A program made the translations under genes and the position numbers. A DNA stretch of 64,000 nt from Bacteroides zoogleoformans (GTDB taxonomy: Bacteria > Bacteroidota > Bacteroidia > Bacteroidales > Bacteroidaceae), in NCBI RefSeq assembly GCF_002998435.1, contig NZ_CP027231.1, positions 124,001-188,000 of the forward strand, read 5' to 3'. This document shows positions 42,761 to 52,079 of the stretch, piece after piece. Below the pieces are notes generated by a model. That model was not told where the DNA came from and made no database searches. It saw only the letters and a list, made by a program, of their open reading frames with translations. The number at the start of each line of letters is the position of its first letter. Position 1 is the first letter of the stretch.

Positions 42761-45091
42761 ATGATAAAGAAAATCGTTAAAGTCCTATGGATTTTCATAG
42801 CGCTGGCAGTTCTCGTTTGTGTATTTATATTCTTTTCTATAGCCAAAGGATGGATAGGCTACATGCCTCCGGTGGAAGAGCTGGAAAATCCCAATTATAA
42901 GTTTGCCACCGAAGTCCTGTCGGACGACGGGAAGGTATTGGGCACCTATTCGTATAGTAAGGAAAATCGCGTATTTGTGGGATATGCTGATTTGTCTCCA
43001 TATCTCATTAATGCTCTGATTGCCACGGAAGACGTGCGTTTTGCCGACCATTCGGGCGTGGACGTCATCGCCCTGATTCGCGCCCTGGTGAAGCGCGGCA
43101 TCCTGATGCGGAAGAATGCCGGCGGTGGAAGCACCATCACCCAGCAGCTGTCCAAGCAACTTTACTCGCCGAGTGCGGGGAATTTTATGGAACGCCTCTT
43201 TCAGAAACCCATAGAGTGGGTGATTGCCGTGAAGCTGGAACGATATTACACCAAAGAAGAGATTCTGACGATGTATCTCAATAAATTCGATTTTCTGAAC
43301 AATGCCGTCGGCGTAAAGACGGCTGCCTTTACTTATTTCGGCTGCGAACCCCGGGACTTGAAACCGGAGGAAGCCGCCACGCTGGTAGGCATGTGTAAGA
43401 ATCCGTCGCTCTACAACCCCGTACGCTACAATGAACGCTCGCGCGGGCGCCGTAACGTGGTGCTCGACCAGATGCGCAAAGCTGGATACATCACCGAAGC
43501 CGAACGTGATTCCTTGCAGGCTTTGCCTTTGAAGTTAAAGTATAACCGAGTGGATCACAAAGAAGGACTTGCCACCTATCTCCGCGAATACCTGCGCGGA
43601 ATTCTTACTGCCAAGAAACCCGACAAGAGTGACTATCGCGGATGGCAGATGCAGAAATTTTATGAAGATTCTCTCGACTGGGAGAACAATCCGCTGTACG
43701 GCTGGTGCGAGAAGAACACCAAGAAAGACGGCTCCAAGTACAATATCTATACCGATGGGCTGAAAATCTATACCACCATCGACTCGCGCATGCAGCAATA
43801 TGCCGAAGAGGCCGTGACCGAGCATCTGAAAGAACTGCAAGGCTATTTCTTCAAGGAAAAGAAAGGGGCGAAGAAAGCTCCCTACACTTTCCGGGTCACT
43901 CAGGAACAAGTGGACGAGATGCTGGGGCGAGCCATGCGTCAGTCCGACCGCTATCGCACGATGAAGAAGAACGGGGCGTCCGAGACCGAGATACGGAAAG
44001 CGTTCAACACGCCCGAAGAAATGACCGTATTCAGTTGGCAGGGAGTGAAGGATACCGTGATGACTCCGATGGACTCGATACGCTATTATAAATTCTTCCT
44101 CCGTGCCGGTTTCATGTCCATGGATCCGCGCAACGGATACGTCAAGGCGTATGTGGGCGGACCCAACTACCATTACTTTCAATACGACATGGCCATGGTG
44201 GGGCGCCGGCAGGTTGGCTCCACTGTGAAGCCTTTCCTCTATACGCTGGCCATGGAGAACGGCTTCTCGCCCTGCGACGAAGTGCGTCATGTGGAATATA
44301 CACTGCTCGACGAGAACGGACGGCCATGGACACCGCGCAATGCCAACAACAAGCGTTACGGCGAGATGGTGACCGTGAAGTGGGGATTGGCAAACTCGGA
44401 TAATTGGGTCACGGCTTATCTGATGAGTAAACTGAACCCTTATAACCTGAAACGGCTGATACATACGTTCGGGGTGCGTAACCGTGATATCGTGCCCTCC
44501 GTCTCCTTGTGTCTCGGTCCGTGTGAAATCTCCGTCGGCGAGATGGTAAGCGCTTATACGGCGTTTCCCAACAAAGGCATCCGGGTGGCTCCGCTGTTTG
44601 TGACGCGGATTGAAGACAATGAGGGTAATGTCCTGGCTGCCTTTACTCCCGAAATGCAGGAAGTCATCAGTGCGTCAGGTGCATACAAAATGCTGGTGAT
44701 GTTGCGTTCCGTAGTCAACGAAGGTACCGGAGGCCGTGTGCGTCGTCTCGGTGTCAAGGCGGACATGGGCGGCAAGACGGGCACCACCAACTACAATGCC
44801 GATGGCTGGTTTATGGGCTTTACACCCTCGCTCGTATCGGGTTGCTGGGTGGGCGGTGAGGACCGCGACATCCACTTCGACACCATGCTGCACGGGCAGG
44901 GCGCCTCGATGGCATTGCCCATCTGGAGTAAATACATGGTGAAAGTGCTTGGTGACAAGTCTTTGGGCTATGATGAGAAAGAGACTTTTCGGTTGCCGGA
45001 AGATTATGATCCATGCAAAGAAGATGGCGGTTTGCGCGAAGGAGGTAATGTGGAAGATCCGATAGAAGGACTTGACGAATTGTTCAATTAG
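42761..45091 (+). CDS. class A penicillin-binding protein 1A (transglycosylase/transpeptidase)
   Basis: The 776-residue bifunctional murein synthase has a membrane anchor at about residues 6-27. The GT51 domain has LIATEDVRFADHSGVD near residue 88 with the catalytic Glu, GGSTITQQLSKQL near 125 and KEEILTMYLNKFDF near 165. The transpeptidase domain has the nucleophile Ser 487 in GSTVKPF, the SxN-type motif SDN in ANSDNW, and KTGTTN near 670. It builds and cross-links peptidoglycan in the periplasm. The next gene starts within a few bases, and the downstream set includes kdsB, so it may head an envelope operon. Confidence 0.95.
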   Translation: MIKKIVKVLWIFIALAVLVCVFIFFSIAKGWIGYMPPVEELENPNYKFATEVLSDDGKVLGTYSYSKENRVFVGYADLSPYLINALIATEDVRFADHSGVDVIALIRALVKRGILMRKNAGGGSTITQQLSKQLYSPSAGNFMERLFQKPIEWVIAVKLERYYTKEEILTMYLNKFDFLNNAVGVKTAAFTYFGCEPRDLKPEEAATLVGMCKNPSLYNPVRYNERSRGRRNVVLDQMRKAGYITEAERDSLQALPLKLKYNRVDHKEGLATYLREYLRGILTAKKPDKSDYRGWQMQKFYEDSLDWENNPLYGWCEKNTKKDGSKYNIYTDGLKIYTTIDSRMQQYAEEAVTEHLKELQGYFFKEKKGAKKAPYTFRVTQEQVDEMLGRAMRQSDRYRTMKKNGASETEIRKAFNTPEEMTVFSWQGVKDTVMTPMDSIRYYKFFLRAGFMSMDPRNGYVKAYVGGPNYHYFQYDMAMVGRRQVGSTVKPFLYTLAMENGFSPCDEVRHVEYTLLDENGRPWTPRNANNKRYGEMVTVKWGLANSDNWVTAYLMSKLNPYNLKRLIHTFGVRNRDIVPSVSLCLGPCEISVGEMVSAYTAFPNKGIRVAPLFVTRIEDNEGNVLAAFTPEMQEVISASGAYKMLVMLRSVVNEGTGGRVRRLGVKADMGGKTGTTNYNADGWFMGFTPSLVSGCWVGGEDRDIHFDTMLHGQGASMALPIWSKYMVKVLGDKSLGYDEKETFRLPEDYDPCKEDGGLREGGNVEDPIEGLDELFN

Positions 45092-45096
45092 TGGAT

Positions 45097-45483
45097 ATGG
45101 TCTATACAATCGGCATCGGCAGCAACGAACAGCGGAAAGAGAACATGGCTTTGGCGCGGAAACGCTTGGCCGAACTTTTTCCGGGAATATGTTTCTCGGA
45201 AGAAGAGGAAACCAAACCTCTGTTTTTTCATCGTCCTGCTCTGTTTTCCAATCAGGTGGCTCGTTTTGCCTCGAAAGAGCAGGCATCGGATGTTATCTCG
45301 CGCCTGAAAGCGATAGAGCGTGAAGCGGGCAGAGTGCCTGGGGAGAAGGAGGCGGAGATTGTCCGGCTGGACATCGACCTGCTGTCTTGCGACGATATTG
45401 TTTACAAACCGGAAGATTTGGTACGGGATTACGTAGTGCGTGGCTTGGAGCAGCTATCTTCCGAAGCTCTTTCTAAAGAATAA
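45097..45483 (+). CDS. HPPK-like protein (FolK family), short
   Basis: The 128-residue product carries the pyrophosphokinase signature. YTIGIGSNEQRKENMALARKRL is at the N-terminus (family LGSN) and RLDIDLL near residue 90, where HPPK has metal-binding Asp residues in R-x-x-D-x-D. FolK is usually 150-180 residues, so parts of the ATP lid are reduced and activity is uncertain. A GTG at 45091 overlapping the PBP1A stop is an alternative start. It is followed by a 58-bp gap and kdsB. Confidence 0.75.
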   Translation: MVYTIGIGSNEQRKENMALARKRLAELFPGICFSEEEETKPLFFHRPALFSNQVARFASKEQASDVISRLKAIEREAGRVPGEKEAEIVRLDIDLLSCDDIVYKPEDLVRDYVVRGLEQLSSEALSKE

Positions 45484-45541
45484 ACCTCGTTCTCCGCCTG
45501 CCCCAATTCGGGGCGGACGGAGATAAATAATAAACACTGAA

Positions 45542-46297
45542 ATGAAATTTTTAGGAATTATACCCGCCCGTTATGCCTCTACGCGTTTTCCCGCCAAACC
45601 TTTGGCCATGCTGGGTGGAAAAACCGTGATACAACGGGTGTATGAGCAAGTGACCGGCGTATTGGATGATGCTTATGTGGCCACGGACGATGAGCGGATT
45701 GAAGCCGTGGTCAAGGCCTTTGGCGGAAAAGTCGTGATGACCTCTGTGCATCACAAGAGCGGCACCGACCGGTGTCATGAAGCATGTCTTCGGATAGGAG
45801 GCAGGTTTGATGTTGTTGTGAATATTCAGGGAGACGAACCTTTTATCCAAGCTTCGCAGCTGCAAGCAGTCAAGGCTTGTTTCAATGACTCTTCTACTCA
45901 GATAGCTACTTTGGTGAAACCTTTCACTGTAGATAATGACTTCAAGGATTTGGAGAATGTCAATTCTCCGAAAGTGGTACTTGATAAGAATATGAACGCC
46001 CTTTATTTTAGTCGTTCCATCATTCCGTTTCAGCGTAATGCCGGCAAAGAAGACTGGCTGAAGAGTCATGTCTACTATAAACACATCGGTCTCTATGCTT
46101 ATCGCGTGGAGGTGCTGAAAGAAATAACCTCACTTCCCCAGTCTTCGCTCGAACTGGCCGAGTCGTTGGAACAATTGCGATGGTTGGAGAATGGCTATAC
46201 CATCAAGGCCGGAATCACCGAACTGGAAACTATTGGCATAGACACTCCGCAGGATTTGGAACGTGCCGAAAAGTTCCTTCAAAATCTTACTCTATAG
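45542..46297 (+). CDS. kdsB: 3-deoxy-manno-octulosonate cytidylyltransferase
   Basis: KdsB activates Kdo as CMP-Kdo for the lipid A inner core. The 251-residue product opens GIIPARYASTRFPAKPL (nucleotide-binding loop). It contains KSGTDRCHEA near 77, NIQGDEPFI near 98, and VYYKHIGLYAYRVEVL near 178. The last conserved segment includes SLELAESLEQLRWLENGY. It presumably shares the envelope operon that starts with the PBP1A gene. Confidence 0.96.
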   Translation: MKFLGIIPARYASTRFPAKPLAMLGGKTVIQRVYEQVTGVLDDAYVATDDERIEAVVKAFGGKVVMTSVHHKSGTDRCHEACLRIGGRFDVVVNIQGDEPFIQASQLQAVKACFNDSSTQIATLVKPFTVDNDFKDLENVNSPKVVLDKNMNALYFSRSIIPFQRNAGKEDWLKSHVYYKHIGLYAYRVEVLKEITSLPQSSLELAESLEQLRWLENGYTIKAGITELETIGIDTPQDLERAEKFLQNLTL

Positions 46298-46312
46298 ATT
46301 GTACATAAAACG

Positions 46313-47602
46313 ATGTTGAACCGAAGCAACCGTCCTCTCATCTCAGAACCGGAACAATCGGCAGTACAACGACCGGAATGTATATTGTTGCCTAATGGCA
46401 TTCTATTGAATGTACTTAATACAGGTGACAATGAGGTGATGCGCATAGATTTATTAATGGGGGGAGGCCGTTGGCATCAGACCCGCCCTCTGCAGGCCTT
46501 GTTCACCAACCGCATGCTGCGTGAGGGCACCGGACGCCATACTACTGCCGATATTGCAGAGAAGTTGGATTATTATGGAGCTTGGCTGGAATTATCCGCC
46601 GTTTCGGAATATACTTATGTCACACTCTATTCTTTGAATAAATATTTTGCCGAGACATTGGACGTGTTGGAGTCTGTCATAAAAGAGCCTACCTTTCCGG
46701 AGGAAGAATTGAATGTCATTGTAGATAGCAATATCCGGCAATTCCTTGTCAACTCATCCAAAGTGGGTTTTCTTGCACATCGTGGATTGCTGAATGCTTT
46801 GTACGGAGGGGAACATCCCTGCGGACGGTTGGCACAGGAGAATGATTACCGGTGTATTACCCCCGGTGTTTTATGTGAGTTTTACAATCGTTATTATCAT
46901 TCAGGCAATTGCAGCATTTATCTTTCGGGAAAGGTGACGGACGAGAATATCTCTCGGGTAGAGAAGATTTTTGGCAACGAATCTTTTGGTAAAGATTTCC
47001 GCAAACCGGATAAGAGAGAATATGCTTCTGTCACTTTGCCTGAAAAACGTATCTTTATAGAGCGTCCCGAAGCTTTGCAAAGTGCTGTCCATATGGGGAT
47101 GCTTTCTTTGGATTATAGCCATCCCGATTATCTGAAAACACGTGTGCTGGTGACGCTTTTCGGAGGGTATTTCGGCAGTCGGCTCATGTCTAATATCCGC
47201 GAGGAGAAAGGGTATACTTACAATATTTCGGCCGACCTCATGTCTTATCCCGGACAAGGGGTGCTGACTATCAATGCAGAAACAGCCAATGAATATGTAG
47301 AGCCTCTTATAGGTGAGGTATATCACGAAATGGAGCGACTTCAGAACGAATTGGTTTCCGATGAAGAGCTCAGCATGGTGAAGCACTATCTGTTGGGAGA
47401 AATTTGCCGCAGTTACGAGTCTCCTTTCTCTTTGGCGGATGCGTGGATTTTTGTACAAGTGTCCGGTTTGCAAGATACCTATTTTACAGATGTCATGAAT
47501 GCGGTAAAAACAGTCACACCTCAAGAGATTCAAGAACTTGCCGGACGTTATTTTTGCAAAGAGACATTAAAAGAAGTGGTATCCGGCAAAAAAATGTCAT
47601 AA
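46313..47602 (+). CDS. M16-family protein lacking the zinc-binding HxxEH motif (non-catalytic subunit type)
   Basis: The 429-residue product has the two-domain M16B fold (N domain about 20-200, C domain about 235-425). Where active members have HFLEHMLFKGT, this protein has LFTNRMLREGT, so both His and the Glu are lost, and the downstream Glu ligand is also missing (NVIVDSNI). The substrate-side R/Y motif of the C domain is kept: SRLMSNIREEKGYTYNI near 290. That combination matches the inactive partner of heterodimeric M16B peptidases. No catalytic M16 gene is within the window. There is no signal peptide. The gene starts 15 bp after the kdsB stop. Confidence 0.85.
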   Translation: MLNRSNRPLISEPEQSAVQRPECILLPNGILLNVLNTGDNEVMRIDLLMGGGRWHQTRPLQALFTNRMLREGTGRHTTADIAEKLDYYGAWLELSAVSEYTYVTLYSLNKYFAETLDVLESVIKEPTFPEEELNVIVDSNIRQFLVNSSKVGFLAHRGLLNALYGGEHPCGRLAQENDYRCITPGVLCEFYNRYYHSGNCSIYLSGKVTDENISRVEKIFGNESFGKDFRKPDKREYASVTLPEKRIFIERPEALQSAVHMGMLSLDYSHPDYLKTRVLVTLFGGYFGSRLMSNIREEKGYTYNISADLMSYPGQGVLTINAETANEYVEPLIGEVYHEMERLQNELVSDEELSMVKHYLLGEICRSYESPFSLADAWIFVQVSGLQDTYFTDVMNAVKTVTPQEIQELAGRYFCKETLKEVVSGKKMS

Positions 47603-47639
47603 AAAACAGAGAGTGGGCTTTATGTAAAGAGATAAACCT

Positions 47640-47647
47640 TATCTTTG
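47640..47647 (+). promoter_or_regulatory. putative promoter -7 box (TATCTTTG) for the MORN gene
   Basis: TATCTTTG fits TAnnTTTG, 24 bp before the ATG at 47672. Confidence 0.55.
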
Positions 47648-47671
47648 TGCATAATACTTAGTTCTTAATCC

Positions 47672-48844
47672 ATGAAATATCTATATATCGCTTTTTTTCT
47701 GACCCTATTCTGTCAAGGCAACACCGTAGCTCAAGAAAAAAAAGGCTCTTTCTTGAATAAGGTAAAAACATCATTCTCTTCTCAAATTACTATAGGCACC
47801 TACGTTTTTAAAGAAAATGGAGCTGTATATACGGGCGAAATGAAAGGTCGTAGGCCCAATGGAAAAGGTAAGACTGTCTTTAAAAACGGAGATATATACG
47901 AAGGTGAATATCTGAAAGGCAAACGGGAAGGGTATGGAACCTATGTGTTTCCGGATGGCGAAAAATACGAAGGACAATGGTTTCAGGACCAACAACATGG
48001 CAAGGGCATCTACTACTTCATGAATAACAATCGTTATGACGGCATGTGGTATCAGGATTATCAGCATGGCAAAGGGGTGATGTATTATTATAACGGCGAC
48101 CGTTATGAAGGTGATTGGGTGAATGATAAACGGGAAGGAGCAGGCACTTATACGTGGAAAAACGGTTCCAAATATGTTGGCTCGTGGAAAAATGATAAGA
48201 AAGAAGGCAAGGGGACGTTAATTTGGAACGATGGTTCCAAATACGAAGGAACCTGGAAAAAGGATGTTCGTGAAGGCAAAGGAACTTTTGAATATGCCAA
48301 TGGCGATAAATACGTAGGGGATTGGCTGGACGACATACAGCACGGGAAGGGTATTTATTTCTTCCATACGGGCGACCGTTATGAAGGCTCGTATGTACAA
48401 GGTGAACGTACCGGTGAAGGTATATACTACCATGCCAATGGTGATAAGTATGTAGGAAATTTCAAAGACGGTAAGCAGGAAGGACGCGGCACTTTTACTT
48501 GGTGCAACGGTGCTGTATATGAGGGTGACTGGAAAGATAATCTGCGTAACGGATATGGGGTCTACAAATGGAATGTGGGCGACTCGTACGAAGGCGAATG
48601 GAAGGATAATAAATTCAATGGGCGGGGCATCTTGATACAGACTGATGGAACGAAATATAAAGGCAGTTTCGTGAACGGCATGGAAGAGGGTAATGGCGTT
48701 TTAGAGGATAAAAACGGCAATCGTTACGAGGGCTTCTTCAAACAAGGGAAAAAACACGGTCCTTTTGTGGAGACTGATAAGGATGGAAAAGTGACGAGAA
48801 AAGGAACCTACAAGATGGGGAAATTGGAAACTAATGGAAAGTGA
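47672..48844 (+). CDS. exported MORN-repeat protein
   Basis: The 390-residue product has a signal peptide (MKYLYIAFFLTLFCQG, cleaved near VAQ). About fourteen MORN repeats of 23 residues run from about residue 45 to the end, each of the form YEGxWxxDxxxGxGxxxxxxG. Examples are YEGEYLKGKREGYGTYVF and YVGSWKNDKKEGKGTLIW. Bacterial MORN proteins form elongated beta-hairpin stacks, and some bind lipids or proteins. No enzymatic domain is attached. It likely acts in the periplasm or at the surface. It converges on pflA with 24 bp between stops. Confidence 0.9.
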   Translation: MKYLYIAFFLTLFCQGNTVAQEKKGSFLNKVKTSFSSQITIGTYVFKENGAVYTGEMKGRRPNGKGKTVFKNGDIYEGEYLKGKREGYGTYVFPDGEKYEGQWFQDQQHGKGIYYFMNNNRYDGMWYQDYQHGKGVMYYYNGDRYEGDWVNDKREGAGTYTWKNGSKYVGSWKNDKKEGKGTLIWNDGSKYEGTWKKDVREGKGTFEYANGDKYVGDWLDDIQHGKGIYFFHTGDRYEGSYVQGERTGEGIYYHANGDKYVGNFKDGKQEGRGTFTWCNGAVYEGDWKDNLRNGYGVYKWNVGDSYEGEWKDNKFNGRGILIQTDGTKYKGSFVNGMEEGNGVLEDKNGNRYEGFFKQGKKHGPFVETDKDGKVTRKGTYKMGKLETNGK

Positions 48845-48868
48845 TTCGAAAGGCGCTTTTGCTTGAAC

Positions 48869-49597
48869 TCAGTTAACGTTAACCATAATCGAAAAGTATT
48901 CTTTGAATAACTTTTCAGCTCTTTCCAATTGTTGAGGCGTATTTTCTTCGACATCTTTTAGTTTATACTCCCATCCCATTGCCTCATATTTGTGTACGCC
49001 TAATTTATGATAGGGCAGAATCTCTACCCGTTGAATATTATGGAAAGTTCCAAATTCCTGCCCCAAGGCACGGACGTCTTCTTCAAAATCACTATATCCC
49101 GGTACTAATACATAACGTAGCCAGAATGGGCGGTTGTGTTCTTCCAACCAATGGGCGGTACGTAAGGTTTGTTCATTGTTGCGTCCCGTCAATGCGCGGT
49201 GGCGCTCCGGATTGTGCTCTTTGATATCAAGCAGAACCAAATCCGTCAGTCCCAATAACTCTTCAACCCTTTCGTTCCAGACCGCTCCATTGCTGTCTAA
49301 ACAGATATGAATTTGGTTTGCCTTTAACTCTTTGAAAAGCGGAATTAAGGCTTCGGCTTGCAAGGTGGGTTCTCCTCCGGAAAAAGTTACTCCTCCTTTC
49401 CTTCCATAAAAAGCTTTTTGGCTGATTGCCATTTGCAGGATATATTCGGATGCAGTGAGAGTGCCTCCTTTTGATTCTATTGTGTCCGGATTGGCGCAAT
49501 ATAGACAACGGAACGGACAGCCTTGAAGGAAAATGACGAGCCGGATTCCCGGCCCGTCAAATGTTCCCATACTTTCGTAAGAGTGTACACGTATCAT
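48869..49597 (-). CDS. pflA: pyruvate formate-lyase activating enzyme (radical SAM)
   Basis: PflA installs the glycyl radical on PflB using SAM and a 4Fe-4S cluster. The 242-residue product has the activase N-terminus IRVHSYESMGTFDGPGIR and the radical-SAM cysteines in GCPFRCLYCANPDT near residue 30. KGGVTFSGGEPTLQ lies near residue 75. I chose the ATG at 49595-49597 because it follows the pflB stop by one base; the frame reads back into pflB. It is translationally coupled to pflB. Confidence 0.95.
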   Translation of the reverse strand: MIRVHSYESMGTFDGPGIRLVIFLQGCPFRCLYCANPDTIESKGGTLTASEYILQMAISQKAFYGRKGGVTFSGGEPTLQAEALIPLFKELKANQIHICLDSNGAVWNERVEELLGLTDLVLLDIKEHNPERHRALTGRNNEQTLRTAHWLEEHNRPFWLRYVLVPGYSDFEEDVRALGQEFGTFHNIQRVEILPYHKLGVHKYEAMGWEYKLKDVEENTPQQLERAEKLFKEYFSIMVNVN

Positions 49598-49598
49598 A

Positions 49599-51836
49599 TT
49601 ACATTCTTTCATGGAAAGAACGGTTGATAACTTCCAACTGGTGCTCACGACTCAGTTTCACGAAGTTCACGGCGTAACCGGAAACGCGGATAGTAAGTTG
49701 CGGATATTTTTCAGGATGCTCCATAGCGTCTTCCAGCATTTCGCGATTCAATACATTTACGTTTAGGTGATGAGCGCCTTTGGTGAAGTATCCGTCCATC
49801 ATGGTAACCAGATTTTCTACACGCTCCTCTGATGTCGGACCTAATGATTTCGGAACTATGGAGAATGTATTGCTGATGCCATCTTGCGAGTCACGATAGC
49901 GAAGTTTGGCAACCGAACTCAGAGAAGCAATAGCTCCATTCTTGTCTCGCCCGTGCATCGGATTGGCACCCGGGGCAAAAGCAACCCCTTTGGCACGTCC
50001 GTCAGGAGTGGCACCGGTTTTCTTGCCATACATTACATTGGATGTGATAGTAAGCAATGAAAGGGTGGGGCGAGCGTTTTTATAGACAGGCAATTTCTTT
50101 AGTTCTTCACTGAAATAATACACCAAGTCTACTCCGAGGTGGTCTACACGGTCGTCGTTGTTGCCGAAACAAGGGAAAGTTCCTTCTATGTCGAAACTTT
50201 CTGTCAGCCCAATGTCGTTGCGGCGGGCGGTTACTTTGGCATATTTGATGGCGGATAAAGAGTCGATGGCAATGGAAAGTCCGGCCACGCCATAAGCTAA
50301 ATTAATGCGCGGGTCGGTGTCTACAAATGCCATTTGGGCTTTCTCGTAATAATATTTGTCATGCATGTAGTGGATGATATTCATAGCTTCGTTATATACA
50401 CGAGCTATTTCAGTCAACACTTTCTTATAGTTGGCCATTACTTCTTCAAACTTCAGCGTGTCACCGGTCAGTACGGGAATATTTTTGACCATGACCGTAC
50501 CTGTGTTTTCGCAGCGGCCACCATTAATGGCCAACAGCAATGCTTTGGCGAGATTGGCACGTGCACCAAAGAATTGAATTTGTTTTCCTATGGCTTGATA
50601 AGACACACAACATGCAATGCCGTAATCGTCGCAGTTGCGTACCTCGCGCATCAGATCGTCGTTCTCGTACTGAATAGAACTTGTGTCTACGGAAACTTTG
50701 GCACAGAAGTCTTTGAAACCTTCGGGCAGTTCCGGACTCCAAAGTACCGTCATGTTCGGTTCGGGCGAAGGGCCGAGGTTGTACAAGGTTTGCAGAAAAC
50801 GGAAAGACGTTTTCGTCACTTTTACACGCCCGTCATTAAAACGTCCTCCGATGGCTTCGGTCACCCAAGTTGGGTCTCCTGCAAAGATATCGTTGTACGA
50901 TTGCATGCGCAAGTGGCGAACCATACGCAATTTGATGACGAATTGGTCAATCAATTCTTGCGCAAAGGTCTCATCGATTTTGCCATGCGCCAAATCATAT
51001 TCTATAAAGATATCAAGGAAAGAAGAGGTATTACCCAATGACATGGCAGCTCCATCTTGTTCTTTTACAGCGGCAAGATAAGCCATATATACCCATTGTA
51101 CCGCTTCTTGGGCGGATGTGGCGGGACGGCTGAGATCAAGCCCGTAATATTGCCCCAACACTTTGATATCCTTCAAGGCTTTGATTTGTTCTGATACCTC
51201 CTCACGCAGGCGGATACGGGATTCGTTCATGGGACCTGTCAGATTATGCAAATCTTCCTGTTTGGCCTCGATCAAGCGATCGATACCATAAAGCGCCAGA
51301 CGACGATAGTCGCCAATAATACGTCCGCGCGCATAGTTGTCGGGAAGGCCTGTAAGAAATCCTAATGAGCGGAAAGAGCGTATTTCTTCGGTATATACAT
51401 CGAAAACCCCGTCGTTATGTGTCTTGCGGTAATGCGTGAAGATTTCTTTTACTTTATCATCCACTTCTATGCCGTTTTCATGGCAAGCCTTTGCCACCAC
51501 GTTGATACCGCCGAAAGGCTTGATGGCACGTTTCAACAGTTCATCGGTCTGCAAACCTACAATCAGTTCATCGTTCTTGTCTATATATCCGGCAGTGTGG
51601 GATACGATGGTAGATACTGTTGCATTATCCAATGCACGAACTCCATTGTTGTTTCTTTCTTCTTCAAGAGCTTTCAGGCAAATGTTCCAAATGCGTTTTG
51701 TGCGTTCGGTAGGCCCTTGCAAAAAAGATGCGTCTCCGGTATAGGGAGTAATGTTTCTACTAACGAAATCACTGACATTGACTTCGTTATTCCAAAGCCC
51801 ATTAATAAAGGTGTTGTTCTGTTCCATAAAATTCAT
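49599..51836 (-). CDS. pflB: formate C-acetyltransferase (pyruvate formate-lyase)
   Basis: PflB splits pyruvate with CoA into acetyl-CoA and formate during anaerobic growth. The 745-residue product shows the adjacent catalytic cysteines in [10 protein letters not shown] near residue 410. The glycyl-radical loop RVSGYAVNF is near 720, and [13 protein letters not shown] with the [14 protein letters not shown] region is typical of true PFL rather than a diol dehydratase. Two in-frame ATGs exist (51836 and 51827). A -7 box and a palindromic operator candidate lie upstream. Confidence 0.96.
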   Translation of the reverse strand: MNFMEQNNTFINGLWNNEVNVSDFVSRNITPYTGDASFLQGPTERTKRIWNICLKALEEERNNNGVRALDNATVSTIVSHTAGYIDKNDELIVGLQTDELLKRAIKPFGGINVVAKACHENGIEVDDKVKEIFTHYRKTHNDGVFDVYTEEIRSFRSLGFLTGLPDNYARGRIIGDYRRLALYGIDRLIEAKQEDLHNLTGPMNESRIRLREEVSEQIKALKDIKVLGQYYGLDLSRPATSAQEAVQWVYMAYLAAVKEQDGAAMSLGNTSSFLDIFIEYDLAHGKIDETFAQELIDQFVIKLRMVRHLRMQSYNDIFAGDPTWVTEAIGGRFNDGRVKVTKTSFRFLQTLYNLGPSPEPNMTVLWSPELPEGFKDFCAKVSVDTSSIQYENDDLMREVRNCDDYGIACCVSYQAIGKQIQFFGARANLAKALLLAINGGRCENTGTVMVKNIPVLTGDTLKFEEVMANYKKVLTEIARVYNEAMNIIHYMHDKYYYEKAQMAFVDTDPRINLAYGVAGLSIAIDSLSAIKYAKVTARRNDIGLTESFDIEGTFPCFGNNDDRVDHLGVDLVYYFSEELKKLPVYKNARPTLSLLTITSNVMYGKKTGATPDGRAKGVAFAPGANPMHGRDKNGAIASLSSVAKLRYRDSQDGISNTFSIVPKSLGPTSEERVENLVTMMDGYFTKGAHHLNVNVLNREMLEDAMEHPEKYPQLTIRVSGYAVNFVKLSREHQLEVINRSFHERM

Positions 51837-51876
51837 TTTGTTAGTGGGTTAGGGATTGTTATCCTTTTAGAGTGCG

Positions 51877-51884
51877 CAAAAATA
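51877..51884 (-). promoter_or_regulatory. putative promoter -7 box (TATTTTTG) for pflBA
   Basis: The minus strand reads TATTTTTG, a TAnnTTTG match, 40 bp upstream of the first pflB ATG. Confidence 0.5.
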
Positions 51885-51925
51885 CCGAATAATCCCATAA
51901 TACAGTAAGGAAAGCTCCTCATTTT

Positions 51926-51939
51926 ATGTTGTACAACAT
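51926..51939. promoter_or_regulatory. 14-bp palindrome ATGTTGTACAACAT, operator candidate of pflBA
   Basis: This is a perfect palindrome whose centre lies about 60 bp upstream of the start predicted from the -7 box at 51877. That is the position used by activators such as CRP/FNR-type proteins. The regulator is unknown. Confidence 0.5.
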
Positions 51940-52079
51940 TAAAATAGCTATTTGTAGGTATGACAGCTCATCATGGTTTTTCAAAATGAATCTTGCATAA
52001 AGAAAAAGAAAGGCCATACCATATTCTGAAAACAGTTATGATATGACCCTTCTTGCTTGCAGGGACTTTATGTCTATTC

